DNA of 6,994 bases. Origin: GWF2-50-93 sp049297395 (lineage in GTDB: Bacteria; Verrucomicrobiota; Lentisphaeria; Victivallales; GWF2-50-93). The notes beneath the pieces are model-generated. The model was not told the DNA's origin. It was given only the letters and a program-made list of their open reading frames with translations, and made no database searches. Both the position numbers and the translations under genes were made by a program. Positions 1 to 6,607 of the stretch are shown in pieces; the stretch's first letter is position 1, and each line of letters begins with the position of its first letter. The stretch spans positions 1 through 6,994 of the forward strand of contig JBAQUG010000286.1 in NCBI GenBank assembly GCA_049297395.1, given 5' to 3'.

Positions 1-2076
1 CCCGTCTCCCTTATCGGCACATTCGCCGCGCTGCTGGCGATGGGATATTCCATCAATCTCGTCTCCCTGTTCGGACTGATACTCGCGATCGGGATAGTGG
101 TTGACGACGCCATTATTGTCGTTGAAAACTGCAAGCGCCTTATGAAGGATGAAGGCCTTGATCCGGTAAGGGCGACGGAAAAAACCATGGAGCAGGTTAC
201 AAACCCAATCATCGCAACCACGTTCGTCCTTATGGCGATGTTCATCCCGGTCTGTTTCCTTCCCGGCATATCGGGCGCCCTCTACCGCCAGTTTGCGATC
301 ACCATATCCTGCGCAGTCCTCATTTCCGCGATAAACGCCCTCTCGCTGAGCCCAGCCCTCTGCGCCACCCTCCTGAGACCCGAGGAGAAGGAACCTATCC
401 TGCCATTCCGCATGTTCAACAAGTTCTTCGAATGGATCACTCTCGGCTTCGCTTCCACATCGGAAATGTTCGCACGGCGCGCATTCCTCGGCATATTCTT
501 CCTGGCCGCATGCCTCTGGGGATGCAGCTGGCTCTATGAAAGAATTCCTTCGGGCTTCATACCCGACGAGGACATGGGTATCTTCTTCGCCAATATCCAG
601 CTGCCCGAGGCCGCCTCAGTGGAACGCACCCACAAGGTCGTGAAGAACGCCACGGACAAGGTGCTGGCAGTCAAGGGGGTTGACCATGTTCTTGCGGTCA
701 CGGGGTTCAACATGATCGACCAGGTCAGCAACCCCAACAATGCCCTGCTCATCATCGTGCTCAAGGACTGGGACCAGCGCAAGGATCCAAGCCTCTTCCA
801 GAAGTCGATCATGCACAGGATCCAGGGCGAACTGAACGCAATTCCAGATGCAGCTTCCTTCTGTTTCCCTCTTCCGGCAATCCCCGGACTCGGAACCGCA
901 GGAGGACTTTCCTTCATTCTCGAGGATCTCCGCGGCGTTGATCCGCAGATTATGGCTCAGATCCTGACGTCCTTCCTGATGGAGGCTAAAAAACAGCCGG
1001 AGATCGGTTCCGCCTACAGCACATACAGCGCCTCAGTACCACAGATATCCCTCGAAATCGACCGTGAAAAAGTCATGAAACTCGAAATGACACTCTCAGA
1101 CGTATTCAATTCTCTCCAGACATATCTCGGATCATATTATGTTAATGATTTCAACAGGTACGGACAAGTTTTCCACGTCATGCTCCAGTCACAGGGACAG
1201 CTGCGCAAGGACGCTTCCGACATCATGGGGATATATGTCCGCAACGCCAAAGGCAAGATGGTCCCCATGGGTACTATCGCCACCGCCAAGATCGTCTTCG
1301 GACCGCAGACGATACTGCGCTACAACATGTACCAGGCCGTCAGGATAAACGGTTCAACCGCCCCGGGTGCAAGCTCCGGACAGGCGATGGACGCCTTTGA
1401 GCGCGTAGCCAAAAGCGTGCTTCCGGAAGGGTTCAAATACGAATGGACCGACATGTCATACCAGGAACTTGAGGCCGCCGGCAAGGCCGGCTTCATCTTC
1501 GCGCTGGCACTGGCCTTCATCTATCTTTTCCTCGTCGGACAGTACGAAAGCTGGATGATCCCGATCGCGATCATGCTTTCCGTCCCTGTCGCATTGCTGG
1601 GATCTCTGGCGTTCCTCCTCATTCTAGGTGTTGAAAACAACATTTATACGCAGATTGGTTTCGTCCTGCTGTTCGGCATGACATGCAAGACCGAGATCCT
1701 CATCGTGGAATTCGCCATGCATATGCGCGAAAATGGAATGGGAATAGTTCAGTCGGCAATCGAAGCCAGAAAAACCCGTTTCCGCGCGGTAGTCATGACG
1801 GGTTCGGCGTTCATTCTCGGCGTCTTCCCCCTGGTGATAGCCATCGGCGCCGGAGCCGAAAGCCGCCGTTCCCTCGGCACTGCCGTCTTCGGTGGAATGA
1901 TCGTCGGCGAAGTTCTCGGAACTATCATGACCCCGATGTTCTATGTAGCCATCCAGTGGCTCCGCGAAAAAGTCGGCGGATGGAAGCCGCCTGTGGAGGG
2001 AAAAGCTACTTTCGCTGAAAGCAAAGCTTACGCATCGAATTTTCCAGACGATAAGGAACAAGCTCCAAAGCAGTAG
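1..2076 (+). CDS. RND efflux transporter, HAE1 (AcrB-like) family, C-terminal part
   Basis: Inner-membrane proton-driven pump subunit that would work with a periplasmic adaptor and an outer-membrane channel to expel drugs or other amphiphilic compounds. The frame is open from base 1, so the N-terminal third lies outside; 691 residues are visible against about 1,040 for the family. Visible order: end of TM3, TM4 with the proton-relay pair VVDDA (visible residues 35-36, AcrB Asp407/408 equivalents), TM5-TM7, the second periplasmic porter/docking loop (about residues 180-500, with SYVNDF-like and GKMVPMG motifs), then TM8-TM12. The TM10 relay lysine is present in GMTCKTEILIVEF (Lys at visible residue 563, AcrB Lys940 equivalent). 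The end of the protein, FPLVIAIGAGAESRRSLGTA followed by a short charged tail, is typical, so the C-terminus is complete. The relay residues seen are intact, which suggests a working pump. Substrate cannot be read from sequence. An adaptor gene is expected upstream, outside the window. Confidence 0.95.
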   Translation, partial: PVSLIGTFAALLAMGYSINLVSLFGLILAIGIVVDDAIIVVENCKRLMKDEGLDPVRATEKTMEQVTNPIIATTFVLMAMFIPVCFLPGISGALYRQFAITISCAVLISAINALSLSPALCATLLRPEEKEPILPFRMFNKFFEWITLGFASTSEMFARRAFLGIFFLAACLWGCSWLYERIPSGFIPDEDMGIFFANIQLPEAASVERTHKVVKNATDKVLAVKGVDHVLAVTGFNMIDQVSNPNNALLIIVLKDWDQRKDPSLFQKSIMHRIQGELNAIPDAASFCFPLPAIPGLGTAGGLSFILEDLRGVDPQIMAQILTSFLMEAKKQPEIGSAYSTYSASVPQISLEIDREKVMKLEMTLSDVFNSLQTYLGSYYVNDFNRYGQVFHVMLQSQGQLRKDASDIMGIYVRNAKGKMVPMGTIATAKIVFGPQTILRYNMYQAVRINGSTAPGASSGQAMDAFERVAKSVLPEGFKYEWTDMSYQELEAAGKAGFIFALALAFIYLFLVGQYESWMIPIAIMLSVPVALLGSLAFLLILGVENNIYTQIGFVLLFGMTCKTEILIVEFAMHMRENGMGIVQSAIEARKTRFRAVVMTGSAFILGVFPLVIAIGAGAESRRSLGTAVFGGMIVGEVLGTIMTPMFYVAIQWLREKVGGWKPPVEGKATFAESKAYASNFPDDKEQAPKQ

Positions 2077-2183
2077 AAAGACAAATTGGCAGGCTCGTTT
2101 TAACTCAAGATAATTTTGGAAACGAGAAGATTATCCAACCCTTTTTATGACGAACCACAAGAAAAGGGGTACTATTATTTAAA
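2077..2183. other. Convergent intergenic spacer with weak inverted repeats
   Basis: This 107-bp AT-rich gap lies between the ends of the efflux pump gene and the transpeptidase gene. It contains a perfect 7-bp inverted repeat, CTCGTTT (2094-2100) and AAACGAG (2120-2126), with a 19-nt loop. It also contains CCCTTTT (2139-2145) and AAAAGGG (2162-2168) with a 16-nt loop. Either could help end transcription from one side, but neither has a strong GC stem followed directly by a T-run, so I do not call a terminator. Confidence 0.3.
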
Positions 2184-3188
2184 TCATTTGCTCTTCTGGG
2201 ATTGTGGCTTGGCTTGGTCATCCGTCATGATGCTGAAATCTCCTTCGCTTCGCGTCTGGGATGAAACTGGCAGGTCGGTAATGATAAGCATCGTGCCTGC
2301 CGTGATGACACTGCGCGCCTTTTCGAGAAACTTCGGCGGGATCCTGGTGAAATCCGCCAGGTCTTTCACATCAGGCGACTCTTCCCCTCCAATGCTGCTG
2401 ATGGCGAGCCAGGCACGCGGCCCCGTTAAATCCACACTGTCAAGAGCGGTGTAAACATGACTGCCGGAAATTTCGACCTTCTTATCCAAAACAAAAGAGA
2501 CCCGCCCGATCTGCACGCTGTTGCGGTAAACATAGGCGACCGAGTCAGGTATGCTGAAAATTATGGACACAGCCCCTTCCGGGGCTTTGTCAGGTTCCCA
2601 CTCGAAGCCGGTGTACGGCAGATTTCCTGAACGCGCTTCGCCGGTTGTGCCGCTGAGCAGCAGCCCCGGGCTTGCCGTCTTGCCGGGCGCGAACTTCTGA
2701 TCCGTCACAATCACTGTCGTGCTGTTGCTTGTCACAGAATACAGCTTCTCGGCGAATTCTTCCGACAGCCTCACGCAACCATGCGAGGCGGGATAGCCGG
2801 GAAGCTTCCCTGCATGCAGCGCTATACCGTCCCAGGTGAGCCGTTCCATATACGGCATCTTCGCTCCCTTGTAGATCGAGGACTCGTAGTCCACTTTCTT
2901 CTGGAGGATCGTAAATATCCCGGTCGGCGTCGAATGCTCCTTTGTGCCGGTGCTGACGGTTGAGCGTCCAATGCGCACGCCGTTGCGGTATACGTAGATC
3001 TCCTGGGCTGGGATGCTTACAATGACAACGACCGGCCCCTTGGGCGATATCTCTGGAAGCCAGACATATTCGCCCGGATTCAATTCCGAGGGCAATGGTT
3101 CGATTTCAGTGCCTTTGGTGAAACCATTTTCACCCATCGTCGAGAAGGCAATCCCCAGACAGAAAAGAAAAATAAATATTATTTTCAT
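2184..3188 (-). CDS. Secreted L,D-transpeptidase (YkuD domain) with a degenerate second copy
   Basis: Predicted periplasmic enzyme of the L,D-transpeptidase family, which forms 3-3 peptidoglycan cross-links or attaches proteins to peptidoglycan through a catalytic cysteine. Residues 1-17 form a signal-peptide-like hydrophobic start (MKIIFIFLFCLGIAFS). The first domain (about 41-163) has the full signature: His125 in HAG, then PGYPASHGCVRL with Ser135, His136, Gly137, catalytic Cys138 and Arg140. It also carries the upstream STPTGIF stretch. Residues about 195-305 repeat the pattern of the first domain: SIP, YVYRN and IGR recur in register (58-60, 65-69, 73-75 against 212-214, 219-223, 227-229), and VIVTD is echoed by LIITD. 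The second copy lacks the His and Cys motifs, so it is probably non-catalytic. The C-terminal 30 residues are polar and low in complexity. No clear Shine-Dalgarno precedes the ATG, so the start rests on the signal peptide. The gene follows the AraC-family gene by 86 bp on the same strand and could be read with it. Confidence 0.92.
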   Translation of the reverse strand: MKIIFIFLFCLGIAFSTMGENGFTKGTEIEPLPSELNPGEYVWLPEISPKGPVVVIVSIPAQEIYVYRNGVRIGRSTVSTGTKEHSTPTGIFTILQKKVDYESSIYKGAKMPYMERLTWDGIALHAGKLPGYPASHGCVRLSEEFAEKLYSVTSNSTTVIVTDQKFAPGKTASPGLLLSGTTGEARSGNLPYTGFEWEPDKAPEGAVSIIFSIPDSVAYVYRNSVQIGRVSFVLDKKVEISGSHVYTALDSVDLTGPRAWLAISSIGGEESPDVKDLADFTRIPPKFLEKARSVITAGTMLIITDLPVSSQTRSEGDFSIMTDDQAKPQSQKSK

Positions 3189-3274
3189 AGATACCGAAGA
3201 TAATATTTGAGAGATTGGAAATCAAGTTGGATATACCAGGGAAATATTACAAAATACTGATGCCAATTCAAGCA

Positions 3275-4099
3275 TCACGAATTCTCAAGCGACAGGCTTT
3301 TTCTGAACTGGGACGGGGTCATACCCATCCGATGCTTGAAGACGGTCGAGAAATGGAACTGGTCGCAGAACCCGCATTCGTCCGAAATCTCCTTGAGGCT
3401 TTTCGAGCCTGACCTGAGCATGTTTCCGGCCTTTTTTATTCTCATCGAATTTACGAATGCCAAAGGGGGGATGCCGAACGACGAATGGAAGAGATTCGTG
3501 AAATAGTTCTCCTGGAATCCTGCGATCTTCGCAAGTTCAGGAATCCTTATCTGCCGCGAGATGTTCCTGTCTATATGCTCGAGCGCGGGCCTGAAACGCT
3601 CCCATGCCTCAGCCTTCCTCCTGGCCTGGGATTCATCCGCAGTAGCAAGGAAACGGGAGATCAGTATCTTGAGGATGCCGATCGATTCCACATTGGCCGC
3701 CGCAGTCTCCAGAGATGAGATCGTCACGAAACGTTTCCACAGCTTCAACATGTCATTCGCCTCGCGCTGTGGGATCCGCACCTCATATTCGCAGCCATAG
3801 TAGTCGAAGAGATCTATCTCCCCGAATATCTTGGCGGTGTAATGGCACCAGAGAAGATCCATGCGTTTTTGGCAGATGTACTTTCCAGGCGAATGCGCGG
3901 GTATCAGATAGAGGAAACCGGGGCGGAGTCCGTATATGCGCCCATGATGCTCCACCGAGGCCCCGCCCTTCCTGACATAGTATATCCTGCCGAAAGGATC
4001 GTTGATGATCTCTTTCCCGGCATATCCCCAGGTGCCGCTGCATAGAGTCATCTGTACGGTTATCACGTTCGTCACCAGGGATTCTGTCATGCCTTTCAT
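3275..4099 (-). CDS. AraC-family transcriptional regulator
   Basis: Cytoplasmic DNA-binding regulator of 274 residues, the normal size for a sugar-type AraC protein. The N-terminal part (about 30-105) matches the cupin-like ligand-binding and dimerisation domain: LRPGFLYLIPAHSPGKY followed by the aromatic LLWCHYTAKIFGE stretch. The C-terminal part (about 170-268) has the two helix-turn-helix units: IPELAKIAGFQENYFTNLF (first) and LKEISDECGFCDQFHFSTVF followed by GMTPSQFRK (second), the family signature. The gene is transcribed away from the UROD-like gene across a 109-bp spacer, an arrangement in which such regulators usually control themselves and the divergent gene. The ligand is unknown; a sugar or sugar derivative is a guess from the family. 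The start is uncertain: a second ATG three codons in (4088-4090) is equally possible, and neither has a strong ribosome binding site. Confidence 0.93.
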   Translation of the reverse strand: MKGMTESLVTNVITVQMTLCSGTWGYAGKEIINDPFGRIYYVRKGGASVEHHGRIYGLRPGFLYLIPAHSPGKYICQKRMDLLWCHYTAKIFGEIDLFDYYGCEYEVRIPQREANDMLKLWKRFVTISSLETAAANVESIGILKILISRFLATADESQARRKAEAWERFRPALEHIDRNISRQIRIPELAKIAGFQENYFTNLFHSSFGIPPLAFVNSMRIKKAGNMLRSGSKSLKEISDECGFCDQFHFSTVFKHRMGMTPSQFRKSLSLENS

Positions 4100-4118
4100 C
4101 TATCCACATACTTTCTTA

Positions 4119-4186
4119 GATTTACACATATTTATCTTAATTTACCAAATAGGCACCGGATGACAAGTAATGTAATTTACGAATAT
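4119..4186. promoter_or_regulatory. Candidate AraC operator: three TTTAC direct repeats in the divergent spacer
   Basis: The spacer between the regulator and the UROD-like gene carries three same-direction copies of TTTACnnA followed by A/T: TTTACACATAT at 4121-4131, TTTACCAAATA at 4141-4151 and TTTACGAATAT at 4176-4186. The last two are part of a perfect 8-bp direct repeat, TAATTTAC (4138-4145 and 4173-4180). The first two start 20 bp apart, close to two helix turns, which suits the two half-sites an AraC dimer or a two-HTH monomer contacts. Binding is inferred. The region is AT-rich, so some similarity is expected by chance. Confidence 0.4.
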
Positions 4187-4194
4187 CATAAAAC

Positions 4195-4200
4195 AAGGAG
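4195..4200 (+). promoter_or_regulatory. Ribosome binding site of the UROD-like gene
   Basis: AAGGAG lies 8 nt before the ATG at 4209, an ideal Shine-Dalgarno sequence and spacing. It fixes the start of the UROD-like protein. Confidence 0.85.
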
Positions 4201-4208
4201 ATCGGACC

Positions 4209-5225
4209 ATGAGCAGGAAGAGAGCGCTTGACAATATTTTCCTAAGGAAGTCGGACGAGATAGCCCACACCGAATATTCCCTCGGATACCACGATTCACT
4301 GGTGAAGAAGTTCGCGCCTGCAAGGATTGATGACGCATTCGAGCTCGATTTCATCTGGAGCATCAACGACGCAGTTAACTGGCAGGAGAAAGGACGCGCA
4401 ACCAACATGGGCCATGCAGAGTATGCGTCCGACGGAAGCGACAAGAAGAATTCAGGCACCTGTCCTTTCACCGAAGTCGAGGAGATATATGAATTTGATC
4501 CGGTCCGCGAATACGGCCTGCTCTCCCACCGCGAACTTGTGAATTTCTACGAGGAGCACTACCAGAAATGCTCGGCCGCCAATCCAAACCAGGTTTTCAC
4601 CGGAGGATATTACAAGTCCGTTGTCTCCGGCGCGATCGAGGCCTTCGGCTGGGACATGCTCCTGATGGCCGCAGCTGATGCGGATAAGTTCGCCGAGGTC
4701 CTGAGACGGATCGGGGATTACACCTACAATTATAATTCAGCATGGGCCGACACGTCGATCGACGTCTTCATACAGCACGACGACATGGTCTGGACCCAGG
4801 GCCCCTTCATGGATCCGGATTTCTACCGCAAGGTCATTTTCCCCATATACAGGAAGCTATGGGAGCCCCTGAAGAAAAAGGGCAAGAAGGTTCTTTACTG
4901 TTCTGACGGCACCTGGGACATGTTCATGAAGGACATAGCAGAATGCGGAGCGGACGGCTTCATATTCGAACCCACGAACAACTTCGACTATGTCGTCGAG
5001 AATTTCGGCTCCACCCACTGCATCGTCGGAAGCAAGGTGGACTGCAGGACAATGACGTTTGGAACATGGGAGGAAGTGAAAAAGGAAATGGATGAGACAT
5101 TCGCGCTGGCCCAGAAATGCAAAGGCCTGATATTTGCAGTCGGCAACCACATCCCGGCGAATATCAGCGATGAAATGTGCCTCAAGTATCTCGACTATTT
5201 CCTGAAGAACAGGAAACGCAAATAA
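4209..5225 (+). CDS. Uroporphyrinogen decarboxylase-superfamily protein (methyltransferase-like), not HemE
   Basis: A 338-residue TIM-barrel protein of the UROD superfamily, which holds heme-pathway HemE and cobalamin- or corrinoid-linked methyltransferases such as MtaA. Family marks visible here are HDDM at 190-193 followed by TQGPFMDPDFYRKVIFPIYR, then CSDG at 231-234 followed by AECGADGFIFEP, and the C-terminal GNHIPANIS at about 312-320. HemE hallmarks (an N-terminal MRQAGR stretch and FSGxP) are absent, so heme synthesis is unlikely. In the methyltransferase-like branch the usual motif is H-S-D-G or H-x-C-G; here a cysteine (Cys231) stands where histidine is usual. The gene has an excellent ribosome binding site, is divergent from an AraC regulator that probably controls it, and ends in a strong terminator, so it appears to be a single-gene unit. 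Reaction and substrate are unknown. Demethylation or methyl transfer to a corrinoid is a family-based guess; no corrinoid protein gene is visible. Confidence 0.85.
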   Translation: MSRKRALDNIFLRKSDEIAHTEYSLGYHDSLVKKFAPARIDDAFELDFIWSINDAVNWQEKGRATNMGHAEYASDGSDKKNSGTCPFTEVEEIYEFDPVREYGLLSHRELVNFYEEHYQKCSAANPNQVFTGGYYKSVVSGAIEAFGWDMLLMAAADADKFAEVLRRIGDYTYNYNSAWADTSIDVFIQHDDMVWTQGPFMDPDFYRKVIFPIYRKLWEPLKKKGKKVLYCSDGTWDMFMKDIAECGADGFIFEPTNNFDYVVENFGSTHCIVGSKVDCRTMTFGTWEEVKKEMDETFALAQKCKGLIFAVGNHIPANISDEMCLKYLDYFLKNRKRK

Positions 5226-5238
5226 GGTAGATCTAAAT

Positions 5239-5269
5239 AAAAAAGGCGGGCGTTACGCCCGCCTTTTTT
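5239..5269. terminator. Bidirectional intrinsic terminator between convergent genes
   Basis: A perfect 8-bp GC stem, GGCGGGCG (5245-5252) and CGCCCGCC (5256-5263), closes a TTA loop. It is flanked by six A (5239-5244) and six T (5264-5269), so it reads as a Rho-independent terminator in both directions. It ends the UROD-like gene (stop at 5225) on the plus strand and the oxidoreductase gene (stop at 5289) on the minus strand. Confidence 0.95.
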
Positions 5270-5288
5270 CTATGTTATCAGCATATCA

Positions 5289-6431
5289 TCATTTCAATAC
5301 CGGGACATCAACCCAGGCCTTTTTCTCCCATGACTTGAATGCGACTTCCGCAAGCTGTACGCCCTTGGCCCCTTCAAGCAGAGTCCATCGGAACGGCGTG
5401 TTGCAGACAACGTGCTTCAGGAAAAGCTCCCACTGGATCTTGAACGCGTTGTCATATGCCGATGTGTCTGGCACCTGCGTCCAGCTGTCATAGAAATTGA
5501 TCGGATTGTCGATGTCGGGATTCCATATCGCCTTCGGAGTTCCGGCTGAAGCCTGGAACAGGCATTTCCTGAGTCCGGCAACCGCCGACCCCTTTGTGCC
5601 GTCGACCTGCATGGTGAAAAGATCGTCCCTGCGCACCCTTACGCACCACGAGGAGTTGAAATGGGCGATTGTCCCGTTTTCCAGCACGAATGTACCGTAC
5701 GCCGAATCATCTGCGGTGCACTTGTAGTCCTTGCCTTTTTCATCGCGTCTTTTCGGGATATGGGTTGCTCCGAGGCACGACACGGACTTTATCTCTCCAA
5801 AGAGGTTGTCGATCACGTAGCGCCAGTGGGGGAACATGTCCAGTATCATGCTTCCGCCGTCTTCCTTCCTGTAGTTCCATGACGGCCTCTGCGCAGGAAC
5901 AATGTCGCCTTCAAACACCCAGTATCCGAACTCGCCTCTGACGGAAAGGATCTTTCCGAAGAATCCGGAATCAATGAGCATCTTCAGCTTGAGAAGCCCT
6001 GGCAGCCAGAGCTTGTCCTGGACAACACCGCTCTTGACTCCCGCCTTTTTCGCGAGGGCATGCAGTTCCAAAGCGTCTTTGCTGTTGACGGCAATGGGCT
6101 TTTCACAATACACGTGCTTGCCAGCCTTGATCGCCTTTTTCACGGCTTCGACACGCCTGTCGGTCGTCTGCGAATCAAAGTAGACAGTGTATGCAGGATC
6201 CTTCAGTACCGCATCAAGATCGGTGGAATATTTGGTGAGTCCTGACATCTTGAGAAGCTCTCCGAGTTTTGTCTCGCTCCTTCCTATCAGGATCGGATCC
6301 GGCATGATCGTCTCAGTATCCGATATCTTGACCCCGCCCTGTTTGATGATGGCGACGATCGAACGCATGAGATGCTGGTTAGTGCCCATTCGCCCGGTAA
6401 CACCGTTCATGATAATCCCGACCTTGTGCAT
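5289..6431 (-). CDS. Gfo/Idh/MocA-family NAD(P)-dependent oxidoreductase
   Basis: Cytoplasmic dehydrogenase-family protein of 380 residues with a typical two-domain plan. The N-terminal Rossmann fold begins VGIIMNGVTGRMG (glycines 10, 13 and 16 bind the dinucleotide); its loop is the DapB-like GxTGRMG rather than the common GxGxxG. The family EKP motif is at 110-112 (YCEKPIAV), with Lys111 as the likely catalytic lysine. GGSMILDMFPHW at 192-203 supplies the expected Asp198 and His202. The rest is the C-terminal beta-sheet substrate domain. Such enzymes oxidise or reduce sugars, inositols and related polyols; the substrate here is unknown. The start at 6431 was chosen because AAAGGA lies 7 nt upstream and the protein begins at the Rossmann strand. 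The frame stays open to an ATG at 6506, but that adds 25 residues without family similarity. The gene stands alone, convergent with the UROD-like gene. Confidence 0.92.
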   Translation of the reverse strand: MHKVGIIMNGVTGRMGTNQHLMRSIVAIIKQGGVKISDTETIMPDPILIGRSETKLGELLKMSGLTKYSTDLDAVLKDPAYTVYFDSQTTDRRVEAVKKAIKAGKHVYCEKPIAVNSKDALELHALAKKAGVKSGVVQDKLWLPGLLKLKMLIDSGFFGKILSVRGEFGYWVFEGDIVPAQRPSWNYRKEDGGSMILDMFPHWRYVIDNLFGEIKSVSCLGATHIPKRRDEKGKDYKCTADDSAYGTFVLENGTIAHFNSSWCVRVRRDDLFTMQVDGTKGSAVAGLRKCLFQASAGTPKAIWNPDIDNPINFYDSWTQVPDTSAYDNAFKIQWELFLKHVVCNTPFRWTLLEGAKGVQLAEVAFKSWEKKAWVDVPVLK

Positions 6432-6457
6432 AAAATTTTCCTTTCGTAAAATTTTAT
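6430..6457 (-). promoter_or_regulatory. All-A/U hairpin around the ribosome binding site of the oxidoreductase gene
   Basis: The arms ATAAAATTTT (6430-6439) and AAAATTTTAT (6448-6457) are perfect 10-bp inverted repeats. On the minus strand the 8-nt loop is ACGAAAGG, so the Shine-Dalgarno AAAGGA (6439-6444) sits in the loop plus the first stem base. The A and U of the start codon lie in the stem. The structure is seen directly; a role in tuning translation (for example with temperature) is inference, and such a weak A/U stem may simply reflect an AT-rich leader. Confidence 0.4.
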
Positions 6458-6468
6458 ATTGATATTTC

Positions 6469-6494
6469 TTTATAATCTTAGCCGAGACGGCTAA
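6469..6494 (-). promoter_or_regulatory. Candidate promoter -10 and 17-bp palindromic operator for the oxidoreductase gene
   Basis: The perfect palindrome TTAGCCGAGACGGCTAA (6478-6494: 7-bp arms, 3-bp centre) lies 47 bp upstream of the start codon. Immediately downstream in the direction of transcription is TATAAA (minus strand, 6469-6474), a good -10 candidate; its -35 partner is poor. If this is the promoter, the palindrome fills the -10/-35 spacer, a classic repressor position. The symmetric shape with CG near the centre would suit a LacI- or GntR-type dimer, but no such regulator is in the window. It could instead fold as a short RNA hairpin. Confidence 0.45.
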
Positions 6495-6516
6495 CTCTAC
6501 ATTCATGCAACAGATT

Positions 6517-6529
6517 ACCGATTACTGAC
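6517..6529 (+). repeat. 13-bp direct repeat, left copy
   Basis: ACCGATTACTGAC occurs here and again identically at 6821-6833. The left copy sits in a two-unit heptamer run, GATTACC then GATTACT (6513-6526). Both copies are followed by CTCTGT, directly here and after a 6-bp TTCTTC insertion at the right copy. Confidence 0.7.
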
Positions 6530-6546
6530 CTCTGTCGCCCGCGCCC

Positions 6547-6577
6547 CCCGAGCACGTCTTCTCGGGCAGGAATGCCC
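6547..6577. repeat. Two overlapping, mutually exclusive hairpins
   Basis: CCCGAG (6547-6552) pairs with CTCGGG (6561-6566) across an 8-nt loop. GGGCA (6564-6568) pairs with TGCCC (6573-6577) across GGAA. The shared GGG at 6564-6566 means only one can form at a time. No gene is near enough to give this an obvious role. Confidence 0.45.
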
Positions 6578-6607
6578 AAGTTACTTCCAAAACGAATGAA
6601 CTATCCC

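Noticed and set aside
1624..2061. Long open frame on the minus strand inside the efflux pump gene
   Set aside because: It is antisense to a strongly conserved coding region and its translation shows no domain; it is explained by codon bias of the real gene.
2139..2168. CCCTTTT / AAAAGGG inverted repeat as a terminator between the pump and the transpeptidase
   Set aside because: The stem is short and mostly A-T, the loop is 16 nt and there is no following T-run.
2184..3188. Lipoprotein signal in the transpeptidase (Cys10 in the hydrophobic start)
   Set aside because: Residues before Cys10 (FLF) do not fit a lipobox and the cysteine is inside the hydrophobic core, so a standard signal peptide is more likely.
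4160..4189. ATGACA and TATCAT as -35 and -10 boxes for the UROD-like gene
   Set aside because: The match is good with an 18-bp spacer, but transcription would begin around 4196, inside the Shine-Dalgarno sequence.
4209..5225. Annotation as HemE (heme-pathway uroporphyrinogen decarboxylase)
   Set aside because: The conserved N-terminal MRQAGR and FSGxP regions of HemE are missing, and the context is a regulated single gene and not a heme cluster.
6432..6506. Upstream start for the oxidoreductase at 6506, adding 25 residues
   Set aside because: The added segment has no Rossmann similarity and spans the candidate promoter and leader hairpin. The ATG at 6431 has a well-placed AAAGGA and begins exactly at the first beta strand.
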